A stretch of DNA of 64,000 bases from Sulfurovum lithotrophicum (GCF_000987835.1 NZ_CP011308.1:1116001-1180000), one strand, 5' to 3'. Counted from the stretch's first letter, positions 16,405 to 26,610 are shown. Notes: generated by a model from the sequence alone, not told the origin. A program made the numbers and translations.

Positions 16405-16566
16405 TATAATGCCGGACAATTTAAGCGTATATCGGTCAACGACTTTCTTTTTAAACCCATACTTCGGGTGGCACAACACACAAACAACTCAGCCTAAGAC
16501 CGACCTATTTACCAATACGGTAGGCTCGGAACTACTCTCTAACAAGAGATATACATTAGGATATTT
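16405..16566 (+). promoter_or_regulatory. Promoter and long structured 5' leader of rhlE
   Basis: TATAAT at 16405-16410 implies a leader of about 150 nt before the helicase ATG. The leader can form an imperfect hairpin at 16500-16529 (CCGACCTA with TAGGCTCGG, inner TACC with GGTA) and a small one just before the ribosome site (TCTCT...AGAGA). Long leaders are common for cold-shock DEAD-box helicases. No reading frame of note lies in it. Confidence 0.4.
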
Positions 16567-17940
16567 ATGTCATTTACAAACCTGGGATTAAACGAATCCC
16601 TTCTCAAAGCAATCAAAGATCAGGGCTACACCTCTCCAACACCCATTCAGAAGCAGGCAATACCTGTAGTCATAGAAGGCAAGGATGTCCTTGCCGCGGC
16701 GCAGACCGGTACGGGAAAAACCGCAGGTTTTACCCTACCTCTGCTTGAGAGACTTTCAGAAACACACCCAAAAATGGGTAAAAAACAGATACGTGTACTG
16801 GTACTGACACCTACACGTGAACTTGCCGCACAGGTAGCAGAGAGCATCAAAACTTACGGAAAGTACATGAAGTACAGCTCTACGGTCATCTTTGGCGGTG
16901 TGGGGATAAATCCACAATTGGCGACCATACGTAAAGGTGTCGACATTGTTATTGCAACACCGGGAAGGCTTCTGGACATTGCAGGTCAGCAGGGCATAGA
17001 TTTCTCTGCGTTGGAGACACTTGTCCTCGACGAAGCAGACAGAATGCTTGATATGGGTTTCATTCATGACATTAAAAAACTGATGAAGATGATGCCAAAG
17101 CAAAGACAGACACTGCTCTTCTCTGCAACATTCTCTCCCGAGATTAAAAAGCTGGCTTCAGGACTTTTAAAAAACCCTGTGCTTGTAGAAGTGGCAAGAG
17201 AGAACACCACCGCAGAGCAGATCAGCCAGGTTGTCCACTTTGTGGATAAATCACGCAAAAGAGAGCTGCTTTCGCAACTCATCAAAACTAAGGACTGGAG
17301 ACAGGTTCTCGTTTTTACGCGTACCAAGCATGGTGCGAACAGGCTGACGAAACAGCTTGAAGAAGCAGGCATCTCCGCCGCAGCCATTCACGGTAACAAA
17401 AGCCAGGGTGCAAGAACAAAAGCGCTTGCCTCCTTCAAGGCCAACGATATCCGTGTGCTGGTGGCCACGGATATTGCCGCCAGGGGTATAGATATCGATC
17501 AGCTGCCGCATGTAGTCAATTATGAACTACCGAACGTGCCGGAGGACTATGTTCACCGTATCGGACGTACAGGACGGGCAGGGCAAAGTGGTGAAGCCGT
17601 TTCTCTGGTATGTGTGGATGAACACAAACTGCTTTTCGACATAGAGAAGTTCATAAAATCAGAGATTAAAAAAGTACATATAGAGGCTTTCACTCCAGAC
17701 CCGAACATTAAAGCGGAACCCATTCAGAACGGAAGAGGCGGTGGACAGAAACGAGGAGGTGGAAACGGACGCAACAGGTCTAGGAATGCCAATGCATCAA
17801 ACAGACAGCATAAAGAGAATTCCGCCAAAAAAGCAAACAGCAAAAACAGTGCTGCAGCCCAGATAGGTAACGATATTCAGGCAAAACTGGACAAACTGGA
17901 AAAGCGGGATACGAATCCGAACAGGCAAAGAAGAAGATAG
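16567..17940 (+). CDS. rhlE: DEAD-box RNA helicase, RhlE-like
   Basis: A 457-residue ATP-dependent RNA helicase. Q motif region at 20-30 ([10 protein letters not shown]), Walker [10 protein letters not shown] (44-52), PTRELA, DEAD (155-158), SAT, and [17 protein letters not shown] and [10 protein letters not shown] in the second lobe. The last ~75 residues are basic and Gly/Arg/Asn/Lys-rich ([19 protein letters not shown]), an unstructured RNA-binding tail like RhlE. Such enzymes help ribosome assembly and mRNA decay in the cold. A terminator lies 77 bp downstream. Confidence 0.92.
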   Translation: MSFTNLGLNESLLKAIKDQGYTSPTPIQKQAIPVVIEGKDVLAAAQTGTGKTAGFTLPLLERLSETHPKMGKKQIRVLVLTPTRELAAQVAESIKTYGKYMKYSSTVIFGGVGINPQLATIRKGVDIVIATPGRLLDIAGQQGIDFSALETLVLDEADRMLDMGFIHDIKKLMKMMPKQRQTLLFSATFSPEIKKLASGLLKNPVLVEVARENTTAEQISQVVHFVDKSRKRELLSQLIKTKDWRQVLVFTRTKHGANRLTKQLEEAGISAAAIHGNKSQGARTKALASFKANDIRVLVATDIAARGIDIDQLPHVVNYELPNVPEDYVHRIGRTGRAGQSGEAVSLVCVDEHKLLFDIEKFIKSEIKKVHIEAFTPDPNIKAEPIQNGRGGGQKRGGGNGRNRSRNANASNRQHKENSAKKANSKNSAAAQIGNDIQAKLDKLEKRDTNPNRQRRR

Positions 17941-18016
17941 TAAAAATGCTGTATAAGTCTACAGAAATGAAATGAGAAGATCTTTAATGGCGTATATTCT
18001 CAATTTACGTTTTTGG

Positions 18017-18043
18017 GAAGAGAAGGCTACTTCTCTTCTTTTT
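18017..18043 (+). terminator. Rho-independent terminator after rhlE
   Basis: GAAGAGAAG (18017-18025) pairs perfectly with CTTCTCTTC (18030-18038) around GCTA and is followed by TTTTT on the + strand. It overlaps the last codons of the convergent pilT gene. Confidence 0.75.
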
Positions 18044-19196
18044 CTTCAGCATCTTCTTTTAGCCATACTTCTTTTACTTTCTCATTACGATGAACTTTCT
18101 CTTCATATTCCGGACTCAAAGTGAACATCAATTTCAAGTCGGCAGGTGATGATGCATATTCGAAGGCCTGCTTCTCTGTAATCTTGCCATTGAGCGCCAG
18201 TTCAAAGAGTGCACGATTGAAGGTTTGAGACTCATAACTGATATTCTCTTTTTCAAGGGCATCTGGAATTTCATGGTCACGTTTGGCCCTGATTAGTTCC
18301 TGGATCTGTGGACTTTTAAACAGTACTTCCGCAGCGGGAATCATCGTGTCCTCGTCTGCTCCGAGGATCAGACGCTGAGAAATGACGGCTTCAAGTGTGG
18401 CTGCCAGTGTATCTCTAACTCTGTTCTGTTCTGAGGTAGGGAAAATGGCGATCAGTCTGTCTATGGTTTCTCTTGCATCGAGTGTATGGATAGTCGAGAA
18501 AACAAGGTGTCCTGTATTGACTGCCTGGAGAATACTCTCCGCCGTAGCCATATCTCGTATTTCACCGACGACGATGACATCCGGATCCTCTCTCATGGCA
18601 GCACGCAGAGCACGGGAGAAGCTTCGTGTATGCAAACCAAGTTCACGCTGTTCAATGATACATTTTTTGTCTTTATGGATATACTCTATCGGATCTTCAA
18701 TAGTAATGATATGGTAAGGATATTTCCTGTTGATCTCTTCAATAATACTAGCCAGAGTGGTTGATTTACCACTACCTGTCGTACCGGTAACAAGGACCAA
18801 TCCACGCCGTAGTTCCGAGAGTTTGTGTAGTGAGGAAGGAAGATTTAATTCTTCAATAGTCCTGATCTGGGGAGGAATAAGTCTCATAGAAATGGCAGTG
18901 CCTCCGATATGCATGAAAATGTTAACCCTGAAACGGTGATCATCATCAAGTGAATAGGCCCCGTCATACTCTTTAGTCTCCAGAAAATCCTCATAATCTT
19001 TACTACTCAGCCCCCTGATGATACCATCCATCATTTCCGCTGTAGGTTCTTCAGTTGAGAGCATGACAATATCATCTTTCACACGTGCCCGAATAGAACT
19101 GTCCGTTTTAATATGAAGGTCTGCACCTTCCACTTCAATCAGCATATTTAACCAACTGTTCAGTTTTTCCATCGCTGTAGTCATGTCTACCGCCAT
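18027..19196 (-). CDS. pilT: PilT/PilU-type retraction ATPase
   Basis: A 389-residue secretion ATPase. PAS-like N-terminal part (GADLHIKTDSSIRARV), Walker A TGTTGSGKST (137-146), ITIEDPIEYIH Asp box, Walker B DPDVIVVGEIRD and His box STIHTLDA. PilT powers retraction of type IV pili at the inner membrane. The acidic-basic tail (EKVKEVWLKEDAEEKEEK) extends past the usual end. No other pilus genes are adjacent, so partners lie elsewhere. GGGAGA stands 4 nt before the ATG. PilU is an alternative, since the two are similar. Confidence 0.88.
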   Translation of the reverse strand: MAVDMTTAMEKLNSWLNMLIEVEGADLHIKTDSSIRARVKDDIVMLSTEEPTAEMMDGIIRGLSSKDYEDFLETKEYDGAYSLDDDHRFRVNIFMHIGGTAISMRLIPPQIRTIEELNLPSSLHKLSELRRGLVLVTGTTGSGKSTTLASIIEEINRKYPYHIITIEDPIEYIHKDKKCIIEQRELGLHTRSFSRALRAAMREDPDVIVVGEIRDMATAESILQAVNTGHLVFSTIHTLDARETIDRLIAIFPTSEQNRVRDTLAATLEAVISQRLILGADEDTMIPAAEVLFKSPQIQELIRAKRDHEIPDALEKENISYESQTFNRALFELALNGKITEKQAFEYASSPADLKLMFTLSPEYEEKVHRNEKVKEVWLKEDAEEKEEK

Positions 19197-19335
19197 TTTA
19201 TCTCCCTTTTAAACTAATATAATTCTATTATACACTTTTCATATTATATAATGCAACCCCATAGCGAAAGTGATACATTTACTTCATAATCATAATATAG
19301 TGTAGAAAAAGAACTCTGCCACAACATACAGATTT

Positions 19336-20361
19336 CTATCCCATAGGATAAAGTATCTTTTCATGTACACTGTCGCAGGCACGCAGCACATCATCACCGA
19401 GCGTTAAGTTCATGGCAGCCAGTGAGGCATCAAGTTGCTCCGTATGGGTAGCGCCGATAATGGTCGACGCTACAAAGTCGAACTGTTTTGACCATGCTGT
19501 AGCAAGGGTGACAGGGTGCAGACCTGCCTCTGTGGCGATCTTGAGGTATTGTTGTGTCGAAGCGAGTGTCCGGTCATTCATGAACCGTTGTGCCATGGCA
19601 CGCTGCCGCTGATTGGGCGACTTCAGGTAATCAGAGAACCTTCCTTTGGCCTCTTCGGGCTTCATCACCTGATTGTATTTCCCACTGAGTACACCTCCGG
19701 CCAGGGGGGAGTAGGGCAGAAGGGATACCTGCTCCTTTTCGCAAAGCGTTGATAGTTCATCGAGAAAGCGCCGGTTAAGCAGGGAAAAATTGTTCTGTAT
19801 CGATTCAAAGCGTGCCAAATTTTTGTACTGTGAGGTCATTAGGGCTTTGGATGTACCGTAAGCCGTGTCATTGGATGTGCCGATGTAACGAACCTTTCCG
19901 GCTTTTACCAGCCTGTCGAACGCTTCAAGCGACTCTTCAATGGGTACGATTGTGTCGGGCCAGTGCATCTGGTAAAGATCGATGTAATCGGTACCCAGTC
20001 TTTTCAGACTGCCTTCAACTGCACGTTCTATGTGAAAACGGTCTATCGCAGTCAGTCCGTGACGAATAGGAGGAACAAACCATCCGCTGGCGGCGCCGGC
20101 AACTTTAGTTGCCAGTATGATGGACTCCCGGGGCTTTGTCTGCATCCACTCTCCTACCCACTGCTCAGTGATTCCGGCCAGTTTGGCTTCAGGTGGAACA
20201 GGATAGAGCTCTGCGGTATCATAGAAGTTCACTCCGTGATCATAGGCTTTGTCCATGATCATGAAGGCTTCTTTTTTGTCGCATTGTGTACCGAAGGTCA
20301 TCGTCCCCATGCAGATAGGTGAGACACGCAGTCCGGTTCTTCCTATATATCTGTACTGCAT
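19336..20361 (-). CDS. Aldo/keto reductase, Tas-like
   Basis: A 341-residue TIM-barrel NADPH-dependent reductase. The catalytic tetrad is visible: Asp and Tyr in NFYDTAELYP, Lys in ILATKVAG, His in YQMHWPD. The cofactor-binding C-terminal part has TIIGATHTEQL. The longer form with ELYPVPPEAKLAGITE resembles E. coli Tas. Physiological substrate unknown. It diverges from the next gene by 85 bp. Confidence 0.88.
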   Translation of the reverse strand: MQYRYIGRTGLRVSPICMGTMTFGTQCDKKEAFMIMDKAYDHGVNFYDTAELYPVPPEAKLAGITEQWVGEWMQTKPRESIILATKVAGAASGWFVPPIRHGLTAIDRFHIERAVEGSLKRLGTDYIDLYQMHWPDTIVPIEESLEAFDRLVKAGKVRYIGTSNDTAYGTSKALMTSQYKNLARFESIQNNFSLLNRRFLDELSTLCEKEQVSLLPYSPLAGGVLSGKYNQVMKPEEAKGRFSDYLKSPNQRQRAMAQRFMNDRTLASTQQYLKIATEAGLHPVTLATAWSKQFDFVASTIIGATHTEQLDASLAAMNLTLGDDVLRACDSVHEKILYPMG

Positions 20362-20446
20362 TTGTGTACTCCTGAATGTTTTTCTAATTCTATCACATCT
20401 TAATGGTATAATAATAGTAATTTATTCCAGAGAAAGGAGCCTATGG

Positions 20447-21211
20447 ATGCAGGACCGTTATGTGGCAGATGTAGGCGATTTCGGGAAATTCCAGCTTTTC
20501 CGGTACCTTTTTGATCATGAGAAGAGTCCGATGTCAGGGAAAACACTTTCCCAGATATGGTTCATGCATGAAGGTGAAGGTGAAATGAACAATGATGGAA
20601 AGCATATCGACTATTTTGAAAGAATGATGGGCAGTGACGAGTATCTGGAGGAGTCACTGATGGGTATTCTGATGCGTAACAAACGTGAGGTAGTGGAACT
20701 TGAAAAGCTCAAGCTGTTGAAACATGCCCGTTTTTTCTATGACAAAGTACCCAAAGCGCTTGAAGACCGCTATTTGTGGCTCAACAGGGCATTGACATTT
20801 TCAAGCAGGTCACAGATAGTCGCTGTCGCACCCGATAATGGTATGGCACTTAAATGCAAAAGAGCAGAGCATGCCTTTGAATTCCTGACACTCTCGCACT
20901 ATACGCAGAAGGTTTACCCGCATAAATATATCTTTGCCGACGAGATCAGCTACTTTTACAGACTGCCGTATCTTGAAGTGTGCATTGTCTACCAGCACCT
21001 GGGACGCTGTTTTCCGCATTATGAGCAGATAAATGTGCTGCTTAACAGTCTGAAGAAGGAGTACCATCACGTTCTTGCCATCAAACACAAACCCTATTCA
21101 CCAAGAGTCTTTTTCCTGCTGTGTAAAAGTGAAATCATCAAAGAAAGCCTGGAGTTCAGACTGAAAGAGTTTGAACAAGAGTTTGCTGAATTCTGGGAGC
21201 TCTTTTTGTGA
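20447..21211 (+). CDS. Conserved protein of unknown function (RYVADVGDFGKF family)
   Basis: A 254-residue soluble protein. The start at 20447 (MQDRYVADVGDFGKFQL) has AAAGGAG 7 nt upstream; an in-frame extension further upstream belongs to the antisense of the reductase gene. The opening motif D-R-Y-V-x-D-x-G-D-F-G-K is shared by a widespread uncharacterised protein family. The middle has SRSQIVAVAPDNGMALK and HKYIFADEISYFYRL, which suggest an alpha/beta enzyme fold. No membrane segment. Function not known. Confidence 0.72.
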   Translation: MQDRYVADVGDFGKFQLFRYLFDHEKSPMSGKTLSQIWFMHEGEGEMNNDGKHIDYFERMMGSDEYLEESLMGILMRNKREVVELEKLKLLKHARFFYDKVPKALEDRYLWLNRALTFSSRSQIVAVAPDNGMALKCKRAEHAFEFLTLSHYTQKVYPHKYIFADEISYFYRLPYLEVCIVYQHLGRCFPHYEQINVLLNSLKKEYHHVLAIKHKPYSPRVFFLLCKSEIIKESLEFRLKEFEQEFAEFWELFL

Positions 21212-21280
21212 GCAGGGTATTAACATACTGTTTACTATAGACAAGTAAAATTGATAACATTTTATTTCAAGGGAAAAAAT

Positions 21281-21910
21281 ATGAAAAAAATAGCACTAGC
21301 ATCGATAGCAACACTCTCCATACTTTTTGCAGGACCGGGTATGATAGGAGCCGGGATGAAATACGACTGTAAATGTATGAAGCAGGGCAGCATGATGGAA
21401 ATGAAACAGAAAATGATGAGAAAGAAAATGAACTCTCCCTTTCTCATAAAGCATGGTCTTCCGCATTTGACAAAAAATGTAATGATGAATTGGGACAATG
21501 TGGCTTTCGGATTGACTGCAGAGCAGAAAGAGAAGCTGACAGCGGTCAGAAAAGAGACCATGGGTGCCGTCATGAGACTCAAACCTGAAGTCATGGCACT
21601 TAAAAAAGAGATCGTACAGGCAAGTACTTCCGGTACAAAGGCTGCTGACCTCAAAGAGAAAGTGGACAAACTTGCTTCTATGGAGGCAGAGGCGACAATG
21701 GTGCATCTGAACTGTATTGAAAAGACCAAAGACATTTTGACCAAAGACCAGCTTCTTTTCCTGCTTGCTAACAAGAATACGATGCATGGTATGCAAGGCA
21801 AAATGATGAAAAAAAGAATGGGTCAGGGCAAAGGTATGAAAATGAAATGCGGCAGCGGAAAATGCGGTATGGGAATGAAGCAGGGCGCCGGTAAGATCCA
21901 GACACATTAA
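21281..21910 (+). CDS. Periplasmic Met-rich Spy/CpxP-like protein
   Basis: A 209-residue exported protein: signal peptide MKKIALASIATLSILFAGPG, then a very Met/Lys/Cys-rich N-terminal part (YDCKCMKQGSMMEMK), a helical LTXXQ-type core (FGLTAEQKEKLTAVR ... LTKDQLLFLL) and a second Met/Gly/Cys-rich tail (MGQGKGMKMKCGSGKCGMGM). The core fits Spy/CpxP chaperones; the Met/Cys clusters could bind copper or other soft metals. The start at 21281 has AAGGG upstream. A second exported-protein gene follows after 25 bp. Confidence 0.75.
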   Translation: MKKIALASIATLSILFAGPGMIGAGMKYDCKCMKQGSMMEMKQKMMRKKMNSPFLIKHGLPHLTKNVMMNWDNVAFGLTAEQKEKLTAVRKETMGAVMRLKPEVMALKKEIVQASTSGTKAADLKEKVDKLASMEAEATMVHLNCIEKTKDILTKDQLLFLLANKNTMHGMQGKMMKKRMGQGKGMKMKCGSGKCGMGMKQGAGKIQTH

Positions 21911-21935
21911 TCAAACAATAACTTGGAGAGATAGC

Positions 21936-22367
21936 ATGAACAGACATAATTTCATAGGTGTAACAATACTTGTCTCTGTATTGGCCCTGAACCCTCTACT
22001 CGCAGTAGAATTTCAGAACAACATACAGACAAGACTTAACTCAGCCAAAAAACTCTCCAACAGCATTGCATCCATCCTCCATAAAAGAGGGCTGGATGAA
22101 GATGCTGCGGAAGAGATCGCTGCTTCTTCGGTAGGTGATGATGAAGAACATTTAACACAAATGGTTGAAAACCTTAGCTCTGTCCTCTCGCATGATGAGA
22201 TCATGGAACATCTCAGTACCATGGTGCTGCACAGAAAAGAGATACAACTGGACTCATACGACTACCTGGTCAGTATGGCATCGAAGATTAGAAAAAGCTC
22301 TTTGGACAAAAGCATGTTAAATCATTTACATGCTATTGCCAAACTCAACAGTCAGCTGATCGGATAG
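21936..22367 (+). CDS. Exported small protein, unknown
   Basis: A 143-residue product with a signal peptide (NFIGVTILVSVLALNPLLA, then VEF) and a helical acidic mature part (KLSNSIASILHKRGLDEDAA; HLTQMVENLSSVLSHDEIM). No cysteines. TTGGAGAG precedes the ATG. Position directly after the Spy-like gene suggests a joint envelope-stress or metal role, which is inference only. Confidence 0.7.
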   Translation: MNRHNFIGVTILVSVLALNPLLAVEFQNNIQTRLNSAKKLSNSIASILHKRGLDEDAAEEIAASSVGDDEEHLTQMVENLSSVLSHDEIMEHLSTMVLHRKEIQLDSYDYLVSMASKIRKSSLDKSMLNHLHAIAKLNSQLIG

Positions 22368-22376
22368 AGTCCGATC
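22358..22376. terminator. Weak hairpin at the end of the exported-protein gene
   Basis: GATCGGA pairs with TCCGATC around TAGAG, overlapping the stop codon. The following DNA (GGTCTGTCTTTG) is only moderately T-rich, so termination is uncertain. Confidence 0.3.
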
Positions 22377-22552
22377 GGTCTGTCTTTGACATAATAAAAA
22401 ATACTCCTGAATCCTTACGATAAAGTACAATTTTTCTCTTAAGATCTTGTACCATGTACTCTGAAAAATAACATGAGGATAAAAGAAGCTTTCATTTTAA
22501 TTTCATCTATATTGCCTATAATAAATCTAAACCTACCACACGGATCAATCAA

Positions 22553-24601
22553 ATGACAGATATACTGAATCATTCCATTTTACCTTTTGTTGAACATTTT
22601 CAACATTATGCAGTGTGGGTGGCCTTCTTTGCAGCATTCGGTGAGACGCTGATCGGTTTGGGTTTTTTATTGCCCGGTTCAACATTCCTGCTTTTTCTTG
22701 GAGTCCTGGCCGGACAAGGATATTTTGATATTTCCACATTGTTGTTATCTGCAGTAGTGGGTGCTTATCTGGGGGATATCACCAACTATCACATCGGTAA
22801 ACATTACGGTACTGCATTATTGGGCAAATCATGGATACCTTTTTCCAATGAGCAGCTCAGTGGAGCACATAAGTTTCTCAATACACATGGATCAAAATCT
22901 GTTTTTCTAGCCCGTTTTTTACCCGGATTAAAAGAGAGTGTACCTTTTCTTGCAGGCTCTTTGAAAATGCAGAGAAGCAAATTTCTTTTTTGGGATTTCT
23001 TTGGAGCTGTCGGCTGGAGTCTGGAGTTTATAGGTATAGGCTACCTTTTCTCTGCATCACTTGCCCTTGCACAGGTATGGCTGAGCCGTACGGTTACTGT
23101 CCTTGCTATACTCATTTTTCTTTTGATTTTGCTCTATATTTTAAAACAGTTTATCGTACACAATGCACACTCAGCGAAAATAATACTTCTTTCATTATGG
23201 CACTCTTTTTTGCAAAATCCTTTTGTATCAGGAATAATAAAGACCCATCCAAAATCCACAGCATTCATCAAAAGCCGTTTTGACCAAACTACATTTTACG
23301 GACTTCCTCTTACACTGCTTAGTGTGGCATTTATATCGGTTTTGGCACTTTTTGCAGGTATTGTCGAAGATTTCCTCACCCAGGATCCGATCGTCTACGT
23401 GGATCATATCGTTGCAAATCTCATGGTGGGCTGGAGAACACCGGAGATGACCACTTTCTTTACCTGGATCACCTATCTTGGTATGAAAGAGATCTTAGTA
23501 CTTTTTCTTGCAGCGGCTACTGTTATTTTGCTTTTGTATAAAAAATATAATGACCTTGTTGCACTCTATCTTTCTCTTGGAGGATCAGCCATTTTCATGT
23601 CTCTTGGTAAACTTGCTTTCCACCGCCCACGGCCGGAAACAGCACTTTATTTTGAATCTTCCTATTCATTTCCAAGTGGACACGCTACACTTGCAGTAGC
23701 TTTTTATGGATTTTTAGGATATTTGCTCATACGGTATGCACACACTTTAAAAACAAAGGTCAATATATTTTTTGGCACAACGATATTGATTCTGCTGATA
23801 GGCTTAAGCCGTATTTACCTGGGAGAGCATTATATCAGTGATATCTATAGCGGATACCTGATAGGTACATTGTGGGTGATCACGGCTATTGCCTTGCTTC
23901 ACTGGCTTACTTACAAAAAAAATTTTACTCAGAAAAATCCATTTGGAAAAGCAAAAACGATCAGTATCACAGTGGCGTCCATAGCAGTAGGTCTTTATCT
24001 GTTATTTGGTTTGAATTTTCATTATAAACCTGCCATCCATCCCGCAACAAAAACAGTTAAACTAGACAGCCTAAAAACGTTATTTAACAAAAGTTCCAAC
24101 AGATTTGCCCAAAATATCTTCGGCCTCGACTCCCAGCCGATAAATATCATCATGGCAGCAAAGCACAAAGAAGAGATTTGTCCTGTCTTGAAAAAAGCCG
24201 GCTGGAAAAATTTGAACACTGATAAAAAACTCGGTATCCCTCTCTTCTGGCAGGCAAAAGAGCCGATATGCAGTTTACATATGAAGAAAGAAAACAGACT
24301 GTATATATTGAGAATATGGGATACAGATGCATTCTATAAAGGCAAGCAGATATATGTTGCCGGTGCCAATGCCATCACTGGTAAATACTGGGGTATCATA
24401 CCGGTTTTCATAAAAGATCTTGACCATGCCAGGGATTTTGTAGTGAAAGACCTTCAAGTAAAGGCTCATGTCAAAAGGGATAAACCCGTTCAGATAAATG
24501 AACCTTTTATCAAAGAAAATCTCTTCGGACATTCCTATTTTAGTGATGGAAAGGCAGAGATGTTGTCTTTTTGGAAAAATAGGATAAAATCATTTAACTG
24601 A
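22553..24601 (+). CDS. DedA-PAP2-LssY fusion membrane protein
   Basis: A 682-residue protein with three parts. Residues ~1-200 are a DedA/SNARE-associated domain (FGETLIGLGFLLPGS; ARFLPGLKESVPFLAGSL). Residues ~235-450 are a PAP2-type phosphatase with all three signature blocks: KLAFHRPRP (~352), PSGH (~373) and SRIYLGEHYISD (~419). Residues ~470-682 form an LssY-like C-terminal domain with one more membrane helix and a periplasmic tail. DedA proteins move or scramble lipid carriers such as undecaprenyl phosphate, and PAP2 enzymes dephosphorylate lipid pyrophosphates, so recycling of a lipid carrier is a reasonable inference. An LTA-synthase-type gene follows. Confidence 0.87.
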   Translation: MTDILNHSILPFVEHFQHYAVWVAFFAAFGETLIGLGFLLPGSTFLLFLGVLAGQGYFDISTLLLSAVVGAYLGDITNYHIGKHYGTALLGKSWIPFSNEQLSGAHKFLNTHGSKSVFLARFLPGLKESVPFLAGSLKMQRSKFLFWDFFGAVGWSLEFIGIGYLFSASLALAQVWLSRTVTVLAILIFLLILLYILKQFIVHNAHSAKIILLSLWHSFLQNPFVSGIIKTHPKSTAFIKSRFDQTTFYGLPLTLLSVAFISVLALFAGIVEDFLTQDPIVYVDHIVANLMVGWRTPEMTTFFTWITYLGMKEILVLFLAAATVILLLYKKYNDLVALYLSLGGSAIFMSLGKLAFHRPRPETALYFESSYSFPSGHATLAVAFYGFLGYLLIRYAHTLKTKVNIFFGTTILILLIGLSRIYLGEHYISDIYSGYLIGTLWVITAIALLHWLTYKKNFTQKNPFGKAKTISITVASIAVGLYLLFGLNFHYKPAIHPATKTVKLDSLKTLFNKSSNRFAQNIFGLDSQPINIIMAAKHKEEICPVLKKAGWKNLNTDKKLGIPLFWQAKEPICSLHMKKENRLYILRIWDTDAFYKGKQIYVAGANAITGKYWGIIPVFIKDLDHARDFVVKDLQVKAHVKRDKPVQINEPFIKENLFGHSYFSDGKAEMLSFWKNRIKSFN

Positions 24602-24678
24602 TTGGATACGTACGAATATAAGGTTTTCATTTTCAGAGTATGATAGTATAGGAAAAACGAATGGCAGGAGTCTATCAA

Positions 24679-26610
24679 ATGAATAAAGGAAGGTTCAGGT
24701 TTGCAGCCAACTTCATTGCTGTTTTCATTTTTGTAAGTTTCATTACAAGGATCGTGTTACTGGCAATGACTTATGATCAGGCAGATACGGGTATTGTTGA
24801 GCTGATAAAAGTCTTTTTCATAGGGGTATTCTATGATTTCGTAGCTGTTTCCTACTATCTGATACCATTTGTTACCTATCTTATTATCGTGCCCCGGAAG
24901 ATCTTCAACTCAACCCTTCACAAGATCATCAGTCTGCTGATCTATTTTGCTGTGATCTATACGGTGGTGTTCAATGGTTTCAGTGAATATTTTTTCTGGG
25001 AAGAATTTGGGAAACGTTTTAACTTCATCGCGGTGGATTATCTGGTCTATACACATGAAGTGATACATAATATTCTGGAATCATACCCTATACCGCTTCT
25101 TGTAGTGATCATTCTGCTCATTACGGGAGGGATCTTCTATGTCAACCATAAAAAGAGTGACCTGCACAAGGCTGCATTTCAATGTGACATGCCGTTTTCT
25201 AAACGACTGAAAATTGGGAGTATCTATCTTGCACTGCCGCTGCTTTTCTTTGTATTCCTGGACAAGCAGACTCTGACAGAAAATGTTCCGAACAAGTTCG
25301 ACCAGGAGTTGGCAAAGAATGGTTTCTATTCACTTTTCAGTGCCTTCAGACACAATGAACTGGACTATGATGAATTTTACAAAACACTGGATAATGAAAG
25401 TGTGTTCAGACGCCTGCATGTTCTTCTACAAAGAGAGAATGCGACCTTTAAAACGAACGATATCCATGATATTACCAGAGTGGTTAACAATGACGGACCG
25501 GCACATCGTTACAATATCGTCCTGATCATGGTGGAGAGTCTCAGTGCGGAATACCTTGGAGCGTTCGGTGACAAAAGAGGGCTGACCCCGCACCTGGATG
25601 CATTGGCGAAAAAATCACTCTTTTTCAACAATCTGTATGCGACAGGTACAAGAACAGTCAGGGGTATGGAAGCGGTCACGCTCTCTCTGCCACCGACACC
25701 AGGTAGAAGTATTGTTAAAAGACCCGATTGCCAGCACATGAACTCTGCAGGTTTTGTCTTTCAAAACCTGGGCTATGAAAATAAATTTATCTATGCTGGT
25801 CACGGTTACTTTGACAATATGAACTACTTTTTTTCCAATAACGGGTTTGAAGTGGTGGACAGATTTGATTTCAAGGATAATGAAGTGACATTCTCCAATG
25901 TATGGGGTGTCTGTGATGAAGATCTTCTGAACAAGGTCAGCAAAGAGGCAGACAAATCTTTTGCGGAACAGAAACCTTTTTTCAGTTTTGTCATGACCAC
26001 CTCGAACCACAGACCCTATACCTATCCTGATGGCAAGATCGACATTCCTTCCCATACAGGACGCAGCGGCGGGGTAAAATACACCGATTATGCCATTGAT
26101 AAATTTTTTAAAGAGGCATCCAAAAAACCATGGTTTGACAATACGATCTTCGTAGTCGTTGCAGACCACAACGGGGGAAGTGCGGGCAAAACAGCACTAC
26201 CGGTATGGCGCTACAAGATACCACTTTTTATCTATGCACCAAAACTTATCAAGCCGAAAGTTGTCAGCAAGCTTGCTTCACAGGTAGATATCGTACCTAC
26301 GCTTTTGGGGATCCTCGGACAGAGCTATGAGGCCAAATTTTATGGAGATGATATTTTAAGACCGGACCACAGGGAAAGGGCATTCATAGGCAACTACCAA
26401 AAACTGGGGCTTTTCAGAAACAATACCCTGACCGTACTCTCGCCGGACAAAACAGTACAGAATTACAAAGTGAAGAAACAGACACTCTACAGTGTGGAAT
26501 ATGCTGAAGAAAAACCATCAGAGGAAGATGCAAACGATACGGTTACCTACTATCAGAGTGTGAGTTATCTGTATAAGCATAACCTGCTAAGAGTATTTGG
26601 TAAAAAATAG
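24679..26610 (+). CDS. LTA synthase-type sulfatase-fold transferase
   Basis: About 643 residues: five N-terminal membrane helices, then a periplasmic sulfatase-fold domain from about residue 275. MVESLSAEYLGAFG holds the metal-binding Glu, ATGTRTVRG (~320-328) the nucleophilic Thr, and VVVADHNGGSAG the Asp-His pair. The closest family is LtaS/OpgB-like phosphoglycerol or phosphoethanolamine transferases of Gram-negatives, which decorate envelope glycans. The start at 24679 has AGGAG 8 nt upstream; an in-frame ATG at 24661 with AGGA is an alternative. Acceptor unknown. Confidence 0.85.
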   Translation: MNKGRFRFAANFIAVFIFVSFITRIVLLAMTYDQADTGIVELIKVFFIGVFYDFVAVSYYLIPFVTYLIIVPRKIFNSTLHKIISLLIYFAVIYTVVFNGFSEYFFWEEFGKRFNFIAVDYLVYTHEVIHNILESYPIPLLVVIILLITGGIFYVNHKKSDLHKAAFQCDMPFSKRLKIGSIYLALPLLFFVFLDKQTLTENVPNKFDQELAKNGFYSLFSAFRHNELDYDEFYKTLDNESVFRRLHVLLQRENATFKTNDIHDITRVVNNDGPAHRYNIVLIMVESLSAEYLGAFGDKRGLTPHLDALAKKSLFFNNLYATGTRTVRGMEAVTLSLPPTPGRSIVKRPDCQHMNSAGFVFQNLGYENKFIYAGHGYFDNMNYFFSNNGFEVVDRFDFKDNEVTFSNVWGVCDEDLLNKVSKEADKSFAEQKPFFSFVMTTSNHRPYTYPDGKIDIPSHTGRSGGVKYTDYAIDKFFKEASKKPWFDNTIFVVVADHNGGSAGKTALPVWRYKIPLFIYAPKLIKPKVVSKLASQVDIVPTLLGILGQSYEAKFYGDDILRPDHRERAFIGNYQKLGLFRNNTLTVLSPDKTVQNYKVKKQTLYSVEYAEEKPSEEDANDTVTYYQSVSYLYKHNLLRVFGKK

